Positions 18,169 through 26,068 of a stretch of 64,000 nt of DNA are shown here, piece after piece. Below the pieces are notes generated by a model, which did no database searches, had not been told where the DNA came from, and saw only the letters and a program-made list of their open reading frames with translations. The DNA is from Burkholderia stagnalis. Lineage in GTDB: Bacteria > Pseudomonadota > Gammaproteobacteria > Burkholderiales > Burkholderiaceae. The DNA lies in contig NZ_CADESW010000008.1 of the NCBI RefSeq assembly GCF_902830275.1, positions 1 through 64,000 of the forward strand, in the 5' to 3' direction. Within the stretch, counting starts at the first letter, position 1. Every line of letters starts with the position of its first letter. The position numbers and the translations under genes were made by a program.

Positions 18169-18909
18169 TCAGCCGGCCGGTTTCTCCTGCAGTTGCCCGA
18201 TCCACGCATCGAGTTGCGCGTCGCCGTCGTCGTCGAGCTTGCCCTTGAGCGCGCCGTACCACGCTTCGACTGCCTCGGCCGGTTGCGTGGCCTTGAGGAT
18301 GCCGAGACTGTTCTCCAGAAACGCCGAAAAGAACGGAATCCCGCGCATGTAGAGGAACGTCGAATCGGTGATGCGCACGTGGCCATAAACGTCGCGCACC
18401 CAGGTCAGGTGCGGCAGCGCTTCGGCGAAATGGCCGCTCTGCGTCAGCGCGGAAATGAAGTGAGTGCGCGCGGTGACGTCGGATTGCTCGTGCGTTTCGT
18501 GGTTGACCTCCGCGGCCTTCTGCAGCCACGCCTCGCCGCGTTTCACTTCGCCGCACATCACCGACGTGGTCGCCAGTTGCACCGCGTTGTGCGCGCTCGG
18601 CTCCTTGTCGAACAGCGAGAGCCAGTACGGAAACGCTTCCGGGTAGCGGTGCATCGCAGAATAGGCCAGCGCGCACAGGCGGCTTGCGTCCGCGATGCGC
18701 TCGGCGTGCGGCGCGGCGGCGGCGATTGCTGCCTCGTGCCTCCCGGCCTGGAAGGCCGCCAGCGCGGGCGCCAGTTCGGGCGCGATGTCGGGTTCGTCGC
18801 GCGCGGCTTCGGGTGGCGTCTGCGGCGCGGGCGGTTCCGATGACGTCGACGCGGACGCCGCTTCCGCTTCGCGAGATTTCTTGCCGAACAGTTTTCCCAA
18901 CAGGCCCAT
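18169..18909 (-). CDS. TPR-repeat protein, 246 aa
   Basis: The start at 18909 gives MGLLGKLFGKKSREAEAA followed by a Ser/Pro/Glu-rich linker (residues 15-45). Then come helical repeats of tetratricopeptide type: AFQAGRHEAAIAAAAPHA, LCALAYSAMHRYPEAFPYWL, EVKRGEAWLQKAAEVN and LTQSGHFAEALPHLTWV. Such proteins bind partner proteins; no enzymatic motif is present. The GLLGKLFGKK start is amphipathic and could touch the membrane. It is a single gene between the adiA operon and the FtrA-like regulator. Confidence 0.7.
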   Translation of the reverse strand: MGLLGKLFGKKSREAEAASASTSSEPPAPQTPPEAARDEPDIAPELAPALAAFQAGRHEAAIAAAAPHAERIADASRLCALAYSAMHRYPEAFPYWLSLFDKEPSAHNAVQLATTSVMCGEVKRGEAWLQKAAEVNHETHEQSDVTARTHFISALTQSGHFAEALPHLTWVRDVYGHVRITDSTFLYMRGIPFFSAFLENSLGILKATQPAEAVEAWYGALKGKLDDDGDAQLDAWIGQLQEKPAG

Positions 18910-18980
18910 CAGGTGTTTTCCTTTTTTGTCGTGGTGCGTGCGCATCCGGCAAGGCGGGCCCTCCGCCTCGTGCCGGGCCG

Positions 18981-19946
18981 TCAGCATCTTACGCCACGAT
19001 CCATCCCCTTCCGGTAAGCGGCCGGGCTCGTCGCCGCGATGCGCCGGAAGTGCCGGCGCAGCGACTCCTCCGATCCGAAGCCCGCGCGCATCGCCACCTG
19101 CGCGAGCGGCATTGCCGGATTCGCCTCGAGCAAGTCCTTCGCGACGTTCACGCGCTCGCGGATCAGCCACGTGACCGGCGACATCCCGGTGGCGTCGGCG
19201 AACTGCCGCTGCAGCGTGCGCGGGCTCATCGCGGCGTGCGCGGCCAGCGACGCGAGCGTATGCGGCTCGGCCGCATGCGCGCGCATCCAGTCGATCAGCC
19301 TGGCGAGCCGGTCGCTGCCGCCCGGCGCGACCGGGCGCGGCACGAACTGCGCCTGGCCGCCGTCGCGATGCGGCGGCAGCACGAGCCGCTGCGCGACACG
19401 GTTGGCGATCGCGCCGCCGTGATCGCGGCGCACGAGATGCAGCAGCATGTCGAGCCCGGCCGCCGAGCCGGCCGACGTGATCACCTGCCCCGCGTCGACG
19501 TACAGCGCGTCCGGATTCACCGTCAGCGCCGGATAGCGCGCCTGCAGCCGCTCCGCGTAACGCCAGTGCGTCGTCACGGTCAGCCCGTCGAGCACGCCCG
19601 CGGCCGCGAGCACGAACACGCCCGAGCAGATCGAGCACAGCCGCGCGCCGCGCCGGTGCGCGGCGCGCAGCTTCTTCAGCAGCGGCTCGGGCGGCAACTC
19701 GTCGGGGTCGCGCCAGCCGGGAATCACGATGGTGTTCGCGCGATCGAGCATTGCGAGCCGGTACGGCGCGGCCACCGTGATGCCGCCCGCCGCGCGCACG
19801 GGGCCCGGCTCGCTCGCGCACACCGCGAAGCGATACCAGTCGACGCCCAGCTCCGGGCGCTCGAGCGCGAACAGTTCGACCACGCAGCCGAATTCGAAGG
19901 TGCAGAGGCGATCGTAGGCGAGCGCGACGACGAGATGGTTTTGCAT
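18981..19946 (-). CDS. ftrA: FtrA/GlxA-type transcriptional regulator (PfpI domain plus AraC HTH)
   Basis: The 321-aa protein joins an N-terminal DJ-1/PfpI-like domain (residues 1-170, with CSICSGVFVLAAAGVLDG holding the nucleophile-elbow Cys) to a C-terminal AraC/XylS domain (residues 215-315: TLASLAAHAAMSPRTLQRQF and MRAGFGSEESLRRHFR). This architecture is GlxA/FtrA; the amidase-like domain senses a ligand and the two HTHs bind DNA. The rhodanese gene starts 110 bp away in the opposite direction, the usual FtrA-rhodanese arrangement, and is its likely target. Confidence 0.85.
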   Translation of the reverse strand: MQNHLVVALAYDRLCTFEFGCVVELFALERPELGVDWYRFAVCASEPGPVRAAGGITVAAPYRLAMLDRANTIVIPGWRDPDELPPEPLLKKLRAAHRRGARLCSICSGVFVLAAAGVLDGLTVTTHWRYAERLQARYPALTVNPDALYVDAGQVITSAGSAAGLDMLLHLVRRDHGGAIANRVAQRLVLPPHRDGGQAQFVPRPVAPGGSDRLARLIDWMRAHAAEPHTLASLAAHAAMSPRTLQRQFADATGMSPVTWLIRERVNVAKDLLEANPAMPLAQVAMRAGFGSEESLRRHFRRIAATSPAAYRKGMDRGVRC

Positions 19947-20055
19947 GGCGCAATGTTACCGGAACTTGTCAATCGCGCCACTGCCGCGCGGCACGCCGAA
20001 CCGCGATACTGACCCCATGTTCATCGCGTCCCGCGCCCTTCAGGAGAAACCCCGC

Positions 20056-20475
20056 ATGTCTTACGTCACCGACGTTCCCGCCGCCGACAGCCCCGCCGCC
20101 CTCGCGCATTTCGAAGCGTCGCTGCGCTTCGAGACCGATTGCTGGGACGTGCACGACGCGCTCGCATCCGGCGCGCCCGATTTCGTGCTGCTCGACGTGC
20201 GCAGCCCCGGTCAGTACGCCGCCGGCCACGTGCCCGGCGCGCGCAACCTGCCGCACCGCAAGATCGTCGCGGGCAAGCTGGCCGGTTATCCGGCCGATAT
20301 GCTGTTCGTCGTCTACTGCGCCGGGCCGCACTGCAACGGCGCGGCCCGCGCCGCGATCCGCCTCGCGCGGCTCGGCCGGCCGGTCAAGCTGATGATCGGC
20401 GGCGTCACGGGCTGGTGCGACGAGGGTTTCGCGCTGGCCAGCGAAGCCGGTCCGACGGACAGCCTGGCCGCCTGA
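20056..20475 (+). CDS. Rhodanese-like sulfurtransferase
   Basis: The 139-aa single rhodanese domain has LLDVRSPGQYAAGHVPGARN and the active-site loop VVYCAGPHCNGAARAA, in which the first Cys is the presumed persulfide carrier. GGVTGWCDEGF ends the fold. I chose ATG 20056 because AGGAG lies 9 bp upstream; an in-frame ATG at 20017 is possible. It is divergent from the FtrA-like regulator, which probably controls it. The role would be sulfur transfer or detoxification in the cytosol. Confidence 0.85.
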   Translation: MSYVTDVPAADSPAALAHFEASLRFETDCWDVHDALASGAPDFVLLDVRSPGQYAAGHVPGARNLPHRKIVAGKLAGYPADMLFVVYCAGPHCNGAARAAIRLARLGRPVKLMIGGVTGWCDEGFALASEAGPTDSLAA

Positions 20476-20483
20476 TCGTCACC

Positions 20484-20535
20484 AAAAGCGCAACAATCAA
20501 TTGTCTGCACGTCAACGGGAAAAGCGCGACAATCG
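20484..20535 (+). promoter_or_regulatory. Direct repeat upstream of the superinfection-immunity-like gene
   Basis: AAAAGCGCAACAATC (20484-20498) recurs as AAAAGCGCGACAATC (20521-20535), 14 of 15 bases identical and 37 bp apart. The first copy also overlaps the palindrome ACAAT-CA-ATTGT. The repeats fill the gap between the rhodanese stop and the next start and could be binding sites for a regulator of the gene at 20566. Confidence 0.4.
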
Positions 20536-20565
20536 GTCCCATTGCAGTCCGGATGGAGCAGCAAC

Positions 20566-20892
20566 ATGCAGACCGAAGTCCTGATTCAAGTCGCCGGCTC
20601 AGTCGCCGCGATCGCGCTCTACTTCCTGCCGGCGATCATCGCCGACCGGCGCCGCCGCCACGACAAGCTGACGATCGCGCTGTTCAACGCGCTGTTCGCG
20701 TGGACCGGAATCGGCTGGCTGATGACCCTCTACTGGGCCTGCCAGCCGAACCCGCACGCCGACGTCGTGCAGGACATCCTCGCGAAGCGCCGCGGCATCA
20801 GCATGCGGACCTTCTCGACCGGCCTCGTCGAACGCGTGCAGCGCCGCGTCGCCGCCCAGGAACAGTGGGCGCAGAAGCAGGGCTGCCGCTGA
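20566..20892 (+). CDS. Superinfection immunity (Imm-like) membrane protein
   Basis: The ATG at 20566 follows GGAGCAGC; the frame is open from 20542. The 108-aa product has two membrane helices (VAGSVAAIALYFLPAIIA and ALFNALFAWTGIGWLMTLYWA) split by a basic loop, RRRRHDKLT. The pattern ALYFLPAIIADRRRRHDK...GIGWLMTLYWAC is that of the superinfection-immunity protein domain first known from phage T4 Imm, which blocks DNA entry by a second phage. Bacterial chromosomal homologues are common outside prophages and of unproven role. No phage gene is nearby. Confidence 0.7.
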   Translation: MQTEVLIQVAGSVAAIALYFLPAIIADRRRRHDKLTIALFNALFAWTGIGWLMTLYWACQPNPHADVVQDILAKRRGISMRTFSTGLVERVQRRVAAQEQWAQKQGCR

Positions 20893-20905
20893 GTCTCCTT
20901 TCCCT

Positions 20906-22084
20906 TTAGCGCGCCGCCTCGAACTTCGGCATCCTGACGTTGGTCGAGGCCCGGTAGCGCCAACTCAATGCGTCGCGCGGCGGCAAGCCGCCGGCGCGCA
21001 GCAACGCCCCCACCGCCCCTGCCGTCACCGCCCGCGCGATCCGTTCGCCCGGGCAGCCGTGCGGCCCCGCGCCGAAGCCGAATGCCGGCCCCGGCGGCCG
21101 GCCCGGCACGAAACGGTGCGGGTCGCGGTGCACGGCCGGATCGCGGTTCGCCGCCGCGAGCACCACCAGGATCGCGTCGCCCGCATCGACCGTCACGCCG
21201 GCCAGCGTCGTGCGCGCCGCGACGAAGCGCCGGGTGTTCTGCACCGGCGCGTCGAAGCGCGCGACTTCCGCGACGAATGCGTCGAGCGCCGCGTCGTCGT
21301 CCACTGGAATGCCGCCGCCATCGGGATGGTGGCCGGGGTCGAGCCACGCAGCCAGCGTATTGCCGAGCCACGCCGCCGTCGCCTCGCAGGTTTGCGACAG
21401 CAGCCCGACCAGGTTCGCGATCAGCGCGCCGCTCGCGTGCCAGCCGACGTCCCGCGCCGCGTGCTGCACCGCCGCGACCAGGCTGCGGTCGTCCGTGCGC
21501 GACGCGGCGACGAGCGCGGTCATCCGCTCGAGCAGGTGCCCGGCCGCGTCGCTCGCACGGGCCAGTTGCGCATCCGTCGACAGCGGCGACAGCGCCGCGA
21601 CGAAGTCGGTCACCCATGCGGCGACGCCGTCGAGCCGCGCGTCGTCGAAGCCGAGCAGGTCGGCCACCGCGCAGACCGGCACCGTCATGCACCAGGCGTC
21701 CAGCGCGTCGGGCCCACGCGCCGGCCGGCGCTGCGCGGCCAGCACGGACGCGCGACGGCGCAGCGCCTCCGTGTCGACCGCCGCCAGCGCGGCCTGCATC
21801 GCGCGTTTCGGCACGTCGTGCCGCAGCGCGCCGTCGTTCATCCGGATCAGCTGCGCGAACAGCTCGCCCGCCGTCGTGCCGCACAGCGCGGGCGGCACGG
21901 GGGCGGCGAGCGGCCGGACGCGGCACGCGGGATGGCCGAGCACGGCGCTCACGCTCGCGGCGCTGCTCGCGACCCACAGGCCGAGCTTGGCATCGAACAC
22001 GAGCGGCGGCCCGTCGACGAGCGCCGCATAGTAGGGGTAAGGATCGCGGTGCGTGACCGCGGCAATCGGATCGGTCGGGTTCAT
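20906..22084 (-). CDS. Cytochrome P450
   Basis: The 392-aa protein has the haem-binding loop FGFGAGPHGCPGE near residue 345 with the Cys thiolate, an ExxR-like EVAR ahead of RFDAPVQNTRRF, and HRDPHRFVPGRPPG before the haem loop. It starts MNPTDPIAAVTHRDPYPYYA; the longer frame to 22177 has no ribosome site. No membrane anchor is present, so it is a soluble class I type enzyme needing ferredoxin. The I-helix reads NLVGLLSQTCEATAAW, where most P450s carry A-G-x-D/E-T: the acid/alcohol pair is shifted or absent. No redox partner or biosynthetic cluster is adjacent. Confidence 0.87.
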   Translation of the reverse strand: MNPTDPIAAVTHRDPYPYYAALVDGPPLVFDAKLGLWVASSAASVSAVLGHPACRVRPLAAPVPPALCGTTAGELFAQLIRMNDGALRHDVPKRAMQAALAAVDTEALRRRASVLAAQRRPARGPDALDAWCMTVPVCAVADLLGFDDARLDGVAAWVTDFVAALSPLSTDAQLARASDAAGHLLERMTALVAASRTDDRSLVAAVQHAARDVGWHASGALIANLVGLLSQTCEATAAWLGNTLAAWLDPGHHPDGGGIPVDDDAALDAFVAEVARFDAPVQNTRRFVAARTTLAGVTVDAGDAILVVLAAANRDPAVHRDPHRFVPGRPPGPAFGFGAGPHGCPGERIARAVTAGAVGALLRAGGLPPRDALSWRYRASTNVRMPKFEAAR

Positions 22085-22184
22085 GCGTGCAGTATCGGCC
22101 TCGCTGCGCGCATGATGTTTCGGGCCCGCATGAAACGTCGATGCGGCGGGCGCCGCAGCCGCCCAACCGGCCGGCAAGCCTCTC

Positions 22185-22451
22185 CTAGGCGGCGGACCGG
22201 CAGCGATGGGCCTGCATCCGCACGCGCACCCGCCCGGCCGAGATCGCGCGCGGTTCCGCGACGCACGTCTCGTGGTGGAACATTTCCTGCCGGAAGTGCC
22301 CGCTTTCGTCGAACCACTGGCAAATCAGCCAGTCGGCCTCGTCGAAGACGACCGGCCCGGCATAAATGACCGTCATGCGCGGCCCACCCGTTTTCAGCGT
22401 CACGACGTCGCCGACGCGAAACCGGGTACGGAGAATATCTCGGATCGTCAT
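22185..22451 (-). CDS. DUF2158 (YodC-like) small protein
   Basis: The 88-aa product has FRVGDVVTLKTGGPRMTVIY and WLICQWFDESGHFRQEMF, the signature of YodC/DUF2158 proteins, small beta-rich proteins of unknown role. The ATG at 22451 is preceded by GAGAG on the minus strand. The Arg-rich C-terminal tail is variable. The start is only 100 bp from A/T-rich intergenic DNA that probably carries its promoter. Confidence 0.75.
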   Translation of the reverse strand: MTIRDILRTRFRVGDVVTLKTGGPRMTVIYAGPVVFDEADWLICQWFDESGHFRQEMFHHETCVAEPRAISAGRVRVRMQAHRCRSAA

Positions 22452-22781
22452 GGCTCTCTCATTACTTTTATATTGATTTTCCGGCATCGTCGAGCCGGCA
22501 TTTTTTAGGCTGCCGTGAAGATTATCAATCTACAAAAAAACCGGCAACTCCCATTCGAGCCAAATTACAAAAAAATGCCGGAAACGCCCGCCCTGCGGGC
22601 GATTTCCGGAATCTTTCCATCAAATTGATGCGATACGATTAAAAACACCTGATCGAAAATACAGGGTTCGGCGAATTTGCCGGGCGCCCGGCCCATCGTC
22701 ACTTAATTAATCGAGCGCGGATGCACTTGATTGGTGTCAATCAATGTTTCAACTGGAAACGATCCCACATTCTTTTCGGCA
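22452..22781. other. A/T-rich intergenic region, no gene seen
   Basis: This 330-bp stretch is far more A/T-rich than its surroundings. It contains the minus-strand terminator hairpin at 22569-22609 and, at 22485-22507, a CCGGC/GCCGG inverted repeat followed by CATTTTTT on the + strand. No reading frame has a start, ribosome site and plausible protein. Confidence 0.5.
22569..22609 (-). terminator. Intrinsic terminator of the PEP mutase-like gene
   Basis: On the minus strand a long stem CCGGAAATCGCCCGC / GCGGGCGTTTCCGG (22578-22609) is followed by CATTTTTTT (22569-22577). It lies about 170 bp past the stop of the gene at 22782 and is the clearest rho-independent terminator in the window. Confidence 0.75.
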
Positions 22782-23642
22782 TCAGTTTTCGAACGAGCGC
22801 GGTGAATTATTCTCTGCAGCGAACCAATGATCGAGCCGGGCGCCCGATACGGCTGCTTGAGCGAACGTAAACGTGCCGTCCTGCACCATTTCGGTGACCC
22901 CGCGCAGGAACGCGCCAAGAGCGGCCCGCGCGAGCGCGCTGCCGACGCTCACGCGCTTCACGCCAAGCGCCGCGAGCGCATCGAGGCTCAGCAACGGGCC
23001 CGACAGCCCCATCACGACGTTCACCGGCGCGTCCACCGCGCGCGTGAGCGCGGCGATCTCGTCGGGATCGGTCACGCCCGGTGCATACAGCACGTCGGCG
23101 CCGGCGTCGCGATACGCGACGAGACGCGCGATCGTGTCGGCCAGGTCACGCCGCCCGTTCAGGTAGTTCTCGCAGCGCGCGGTCAGCGTGAACGGGAACG
23201 GCAGCGCACGCGCCGCGTCGACGGCCGCCGCGATGCGCGCCACCGCGGCGTCGCGCGGATAGATCGGCGCGTCGGGGCGGCCCGTCGCATCCTCGATCGA
23301 ACCGCCGACCGCGCCGGCGCCGGCGGCGAGCCGGATCGTCTCGGCCACCGTCCGCGGATCGTCGCCGAAGCCGTTCTCGAGATCGGCGCTGACCGGCAGG
23401 CCGCCGGCCGCGACGATCTCGGCAATGTGCGCGAGCATCGCGTCGCGGCCGATCGCATTGTCGGGCAGGCCGCGCGAATGCGCGTAACCGGCGCCCGTCG
23501 TCGCGAGCGCGCGAAAGCCGGCCATCGCGAGCAGGCGCGCGGTGCCGGCATCCCACGGGTTCGGCAGGATGAACGCGCCGGGCTGCGCATGCAGCGCGCG
23601 CAATGCGTGCGCGTGGCGGATCTGAAGGTCGGAAGGGATCAT
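22782..23642 (-). CDS. Isocitrate lyase/PEP mutase family enzyme
   Basis: The 286-aa protein has the TIM-barrel blocks FILPNPWDAGTARLLAMAGF, ATTGAGYAHSRGLPDN, LPVSADLENGFGDDP with the Mg-binding Asp/Glu, GGSIEDAT and LTARCENYLNG. The K-K-C-G-H loop of true isocitrate lyase is missing, so it is a PEP mutase/phosphonopyruvate-hydrolase/carboxy-PEP mutase-like member cutting or isomerising a C-C or C-P bond of a 2-oxo acid. The exact substrate is unknown. The start at 23642 was chosen by homology. The promoter region carries a long simple-sequence tract, and an RpiR regulator gene lies immediately upstream on the same strand. Confidence 0.83.
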   Translation of the reverse strand: MIPSDLQIRHAHALRALHAQPGAFILPNPWDAGTARLLAMAGFRALATTGAGYAHSRGLPDNAIGRDAMLAHIAEIVAAGGLPVSADLENGFGDDPRTVAETIRLAAGAGAVGGSIEDATGRPDAPIYPRDAAVARIAAAVDAARALPFPFTLTARCENYLNGRRDLADTIARLVAYRDAGADVLYAPGVTDPDEIAALTRAVDAPVNVVMGLSGPLLSLDALAALGVKRVSVGSALARAALGAFLRGVTEMVQDGTFTFAQAAVSGARLDHWFAAENNSPRSFEN

Positions 23643-23730
23643 CGCGGGGCTCCGTTGGAACGTGGAAAGCCCCAGCGTACGCGCGCGGCGTGCAACGACG
23701 CTTCGGCGTGCGCTGAAATGTCGACGCGCG

Positions 23731-23880
23731 CGACGGTGGCGGTGGCGGTGGCGGTGGCGGTGGCGGTGGCGGCGGCGGCGGCGGCGGCGGTGGCGGCGGT
23801 GGCGGCGGTGGCGACGGTGGCGACGGTGGCGACGGTGGCGACGGTGGCGACGGTGGCGACGGTGGCGACGGTGGCGACGG
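23731..23880. repeat. GGTGGC / GACGGTGGC simple-sequence tract
   Basis: About 150 bp of tandem repeats. First come roughly six GGTGGC hexamers (about 23734-23770), then GGC triplets interspersed with GGT, then seven perfect GACGGTGGC nonamers (23813-23875). The tract fills most of the gap between the RpiR stop (23900) and the PEP mutase-like start (23642). Unit sizes are multiples of three, but it lies outside the genes. Slippage would change promoter-to-gene spacing. Confidence 0.9.
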
Positions 23881-23899
23881 CAACGCGTCCCGCGATCCG

Positions 23900-24760
23900 T
23901 CAGACCACGTACGCGCCCTTCGCGTGCAATTCGGCTTCCGCGTGTTCGAGCGCGGCGATCGCGTCGCTGCCCTCGAGCGCGAGCAGCTGCGCGACGAGCG
24001 CCTCGGCCAGCGCGTGCGCGGCGACCAGCGACGGAAAGAACGACGGGCTGTCGTGCGTGAAGATCAGTTGCGCGTCCGCATGCAGCGCGATCGGCGACAC
24101 CGCGCTGTCGGTGATCGCGACGATCCGGCTGCCCTGCGCCTTCGCGGCCTGCGCGACGCGCGTCGCTTCCGCCGAATACGGCGCGAAGCTGACGATCACC
24201 GTCGCGCTGTGCTTCGCGATCGTGCGCAGTTCCATCTCGAGCGAGCCGGCCACGCCGGCGAGCAGCGACACGGTCGGCCGGAACAGCCGGTAGCCGTATA
24301 CGAGCCCGAACGCGACCGGATAGCACGAGCGGAACCCGGCGACATGCACGTGCGACGCCTTGCGGATCAGCTTCGCGGCCTCCGCGAGCGCGTGCGCATT
24401 CTGCGCGGCGGTCGCGGAGAGATTGTGCTGCTGGGCGGCGAGCAGGTCGTGCGCGAGCGATGCCTTCGCATCGGGCCGCACCAGCGAGCGCGCCCGCTGC
24501 GTGAGCGGCTCGGGGCGCGTGCGCACGCGCGCGACGCACAGGTCGCGCAGCTCGTTCCAGCCGGGAAAACCGAATTGCTGCGCAAGCCGCACGAGCGACG
24601 CGGGCTGCACCTGCGCGCGCTGCGCGACCTTGCGCATCGACGACACGGCGACTTCGTCGGGATGATCGAGGAGAAAAGCCGCGCCCGCCTGGAATTGCGG
24701 GCTCAGCTCGGAAAATTGCGCCCGGATCCGGGACGCGAGTTCATCGAAATTGGCGGCCAT
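23900..24760 (-). CDS. MurR/RpiR family transcriptional regulator
   Basis: The 286-aa protein has an RpiR HTH in residues 1-80 (LSPQFQAGAAFLLDHPDEVA, SMRKVAQRAQVQPASLVRLA) and a SIS sugar-phosphate isomerase-like ligand domain in residues 125-255 (HVHVAGFRSCYPVAFGLVYG and RIVAITDSAVSPIA). RpiR proteins respond to phosphosugars. It is followed on the same strand by the PEP mutase-like enzyme with a 257-bp repeat-filled gap, and could regulate it, though a separate transcript is likely. Confidence 0.85.
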   Translation of the reverse strand: MAANFDELASRIRAQFSELSPQFQAGAAFLLDHPDEVAVSSMRKVAQRAQVQPASLVRLAQQFGFPGWNELRDLCVARVRTRPEPLTQRARSLVRPDAKASLAHDLLAAQQHNLSATAAQNAHALAEAAKLIRKASHVHVAGFRSCYPVAFGLVYGYRLFRPTVSLLAGVAGSLEMELRTIAKHSATVIVSFAPYSAEATRVAQAAKAQGSRIVAITDSAVSPIALHADAQLIFTHDSPSFFPSLVAAHALAEALVAQLLALEGSDAIAALEHAEAELHAKGAYVV

Positions 24761-24815
24761 CTTGGTGAAAGCGGAAACCGGTCGCCCATGGTATCACCGG
24801 CCCCGCGCGCACCGG

Positions 24816-25169
24816 TCAGCGCAGCACGTCGATCCGCTCGGCATCGACCTTCACGCGGCCCGACCACTTGCGCTCGAACTCGCCGGTCAGCTTCACCTCG
24901 TTGCGTTCGCTGACGGGCTGGCCGCCGGCCCACAGCTTGTCGTCGATCTCCACGCGGATCGTGCCGGTCGCGTCGGCGAATTCGTAATCCTCGCCGCCGA
25001 CGTGCTTGACGATGCGCCCCTGCAGCAGTACGTGCTGGTCGTCCTTGCCGTTGGCGAGCAGTTCCTTCACGGTGGTCGCCGCCACGGTGGACGGCCCCGT
25101 GTATTGCGCGTGTGCGGCGGCCGGCAGCACGGCGAGCGCGATCGTCAGAATGGTGGCCAGTTGCTTCAT
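24816..25169 (-). CDS. YgiW/YdeI-type periplasmic OB-fold protein
   Basis: The 117-aa product begins with a signal peptide (TILTIALAVLPAAAHA, cleavage after residue 21). The mature part is a bacterial OB-fold (BOF) domain: VKELLANGKDDQHVLLQGRI, EDYEFADATGTIRVEID and NEVKLTGEFERKWSGRVKVD. YgiW/YdeI proteins are periplasmic, stress-induced and linked to peroxide, cadmium or antimicrobial-peptide tolerance. It stands alone, with AAAGGAACG as ribosome site. Confidence 0.83.
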   Translation of the reverse strand: MKQLATILTIALAVLPAAAHAQYTGPSTVAATTVKELLANGKDDQHVLLQGRIVKHVGGEDYEFADATGTIRVEIDDKLWAGGQPVSERNEVKLTGEFERKWSGRVKVDAERIDVLR

Positions 25170-25339
25170 GATGTCGTTCCTTTTCTTTGCATGACGCGCG
25201 TTCCCGATGAACGCGACACCCGAATATTACGAAACGTAAGATTAAGCAAAGCTGAAGATTGTGACGACGTGACGCAACGCCGCATTGGACGAGTACGAAG
25301 AAACCTGCTCGCGAGCGCCAGGCTTCCGTCGTCGGCCGC

Positions 25340-25957
25340 TCAGGCGACGCCGCTCACGCCGGCACCCTGCGCGATGCTCGACGCGACCAACTGCTGATAG
25401 ATGTCCTGCTGGCCGGCCGGAAGCACGGGGCACAGCGTGTCGCGGCGCATCGCGTCGCCGAACAGGCGCTCGACCACCCAGCCGACCAGGTACAGCGCGG
25501 CCAGGCAGCCGCCGGCCGTCGCGACATTGCCGACGCTGGCGAACGGCCGGTCGTCCGGCATCACGCCGGCCTCGCGCAGCGCGTGCCGCGCATCGGGGTG
25601 GGTGGCGGCCCGCCGCCCGGGCAGCAGGCCCAGCCGATCGAGAATGAACGAACCGGCGCAAATCGAGCCGATCAACTGCCGCTCCGGCCGCAGCCGGAAG
25701 GCGCCGGTGAAGGCCGGATCGGCCAGCGCGGCCGGCACGCCCTCCCGGCCGCTCGAAAACAGCACGACATCGGCCCGGTTCGCCTCGGCCAGCGCGCCGT
25801 GGGTGTCGACGGCGAGGCCGTGGGCCGATCGCAGCGTCGGCTGCAGGCCGAGGATCCGGACGTCCCAGTCGCGGCGATTGCGGCCCAGGATGTCCCACAT
25901 CAGGAACAGGTCGATGTCGGTGAATTGGTCGAAAGCGACAAGGGCGATTTGCTTCAT
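25340..25957 (-). CDS. DJ-1/PfpI family protein
   Basis: The 205-aa product starts MKQIALVAFDQFTDIDLFLM and carries the nucleophile elbow RQLIGSICAGSFILDRLGLL with the reactive Cys, plus ATHPDARHAL and SVGNVATAGGCLAALYLVGW, typical of the isonitrile hydratase/ThiJ-like branch. I took the ATG at 25957 because GGAG precedes it; 25969 is an alternative. The divergent TetR gene starts 111 bp away, and a perfect dyad lies between them at 26034-26050, so this gene is the probable target of that repressor. Confidence 0.8.
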   Translation of the reverse strand: MKQIALVAFDQFTDIDLFLMWDILGRNRRDWDVRILGLQPTLRSAHGLAVDTHGALAEANRADVVLFSSGREGVPAALADPAFTGAFRLRPERQLIGSICAGSFILDRLGLLPGRRAATHPDARHALREAGVMPDDRPFASVGNVATAGGCLAALYLVGWVVERLFGDAMRRDTLCPVLPAGQQDIYQQLVASSIAQGAGVSGVA

Positions 25958-26033
25958 CGGCGGCTCCATGGATTGACGGTTATCCGTCGCGCATCACAAA
26001 AAGGAAGCCGCAGCTTAGCGACGCAGGCGATAC

Positions 26034-26050
26034 CATACACAGCCTGTATG
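26034..26050. promoter_or_regulatory. Operator-like dyad CATACA-N5-TGTATG
   Basis: CATACA (26034-26039), CAGCC, TGTATG (26045-26050) form a perfect 17-bp inverted repeat between the divergent PfpI and TetR genes. The right arm overlaps the first possible ATG of the TetR gene at 26048, which suggests that the repressor binds over its own start region and that translation starts at 26069. Confidence 0.6.
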
Positions 26051-26068
26051 TTTCTCGGGATACACCGC

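Noticed and set aside
22485..22507. Terminator on the + strand (CCGGC loop GCCGG then CATTTTTT)
   Set aside because: No + strand gene ends upstream; the nearest genes run leftwards. The stem is only five pairs. It is kept as a note, not a feature.
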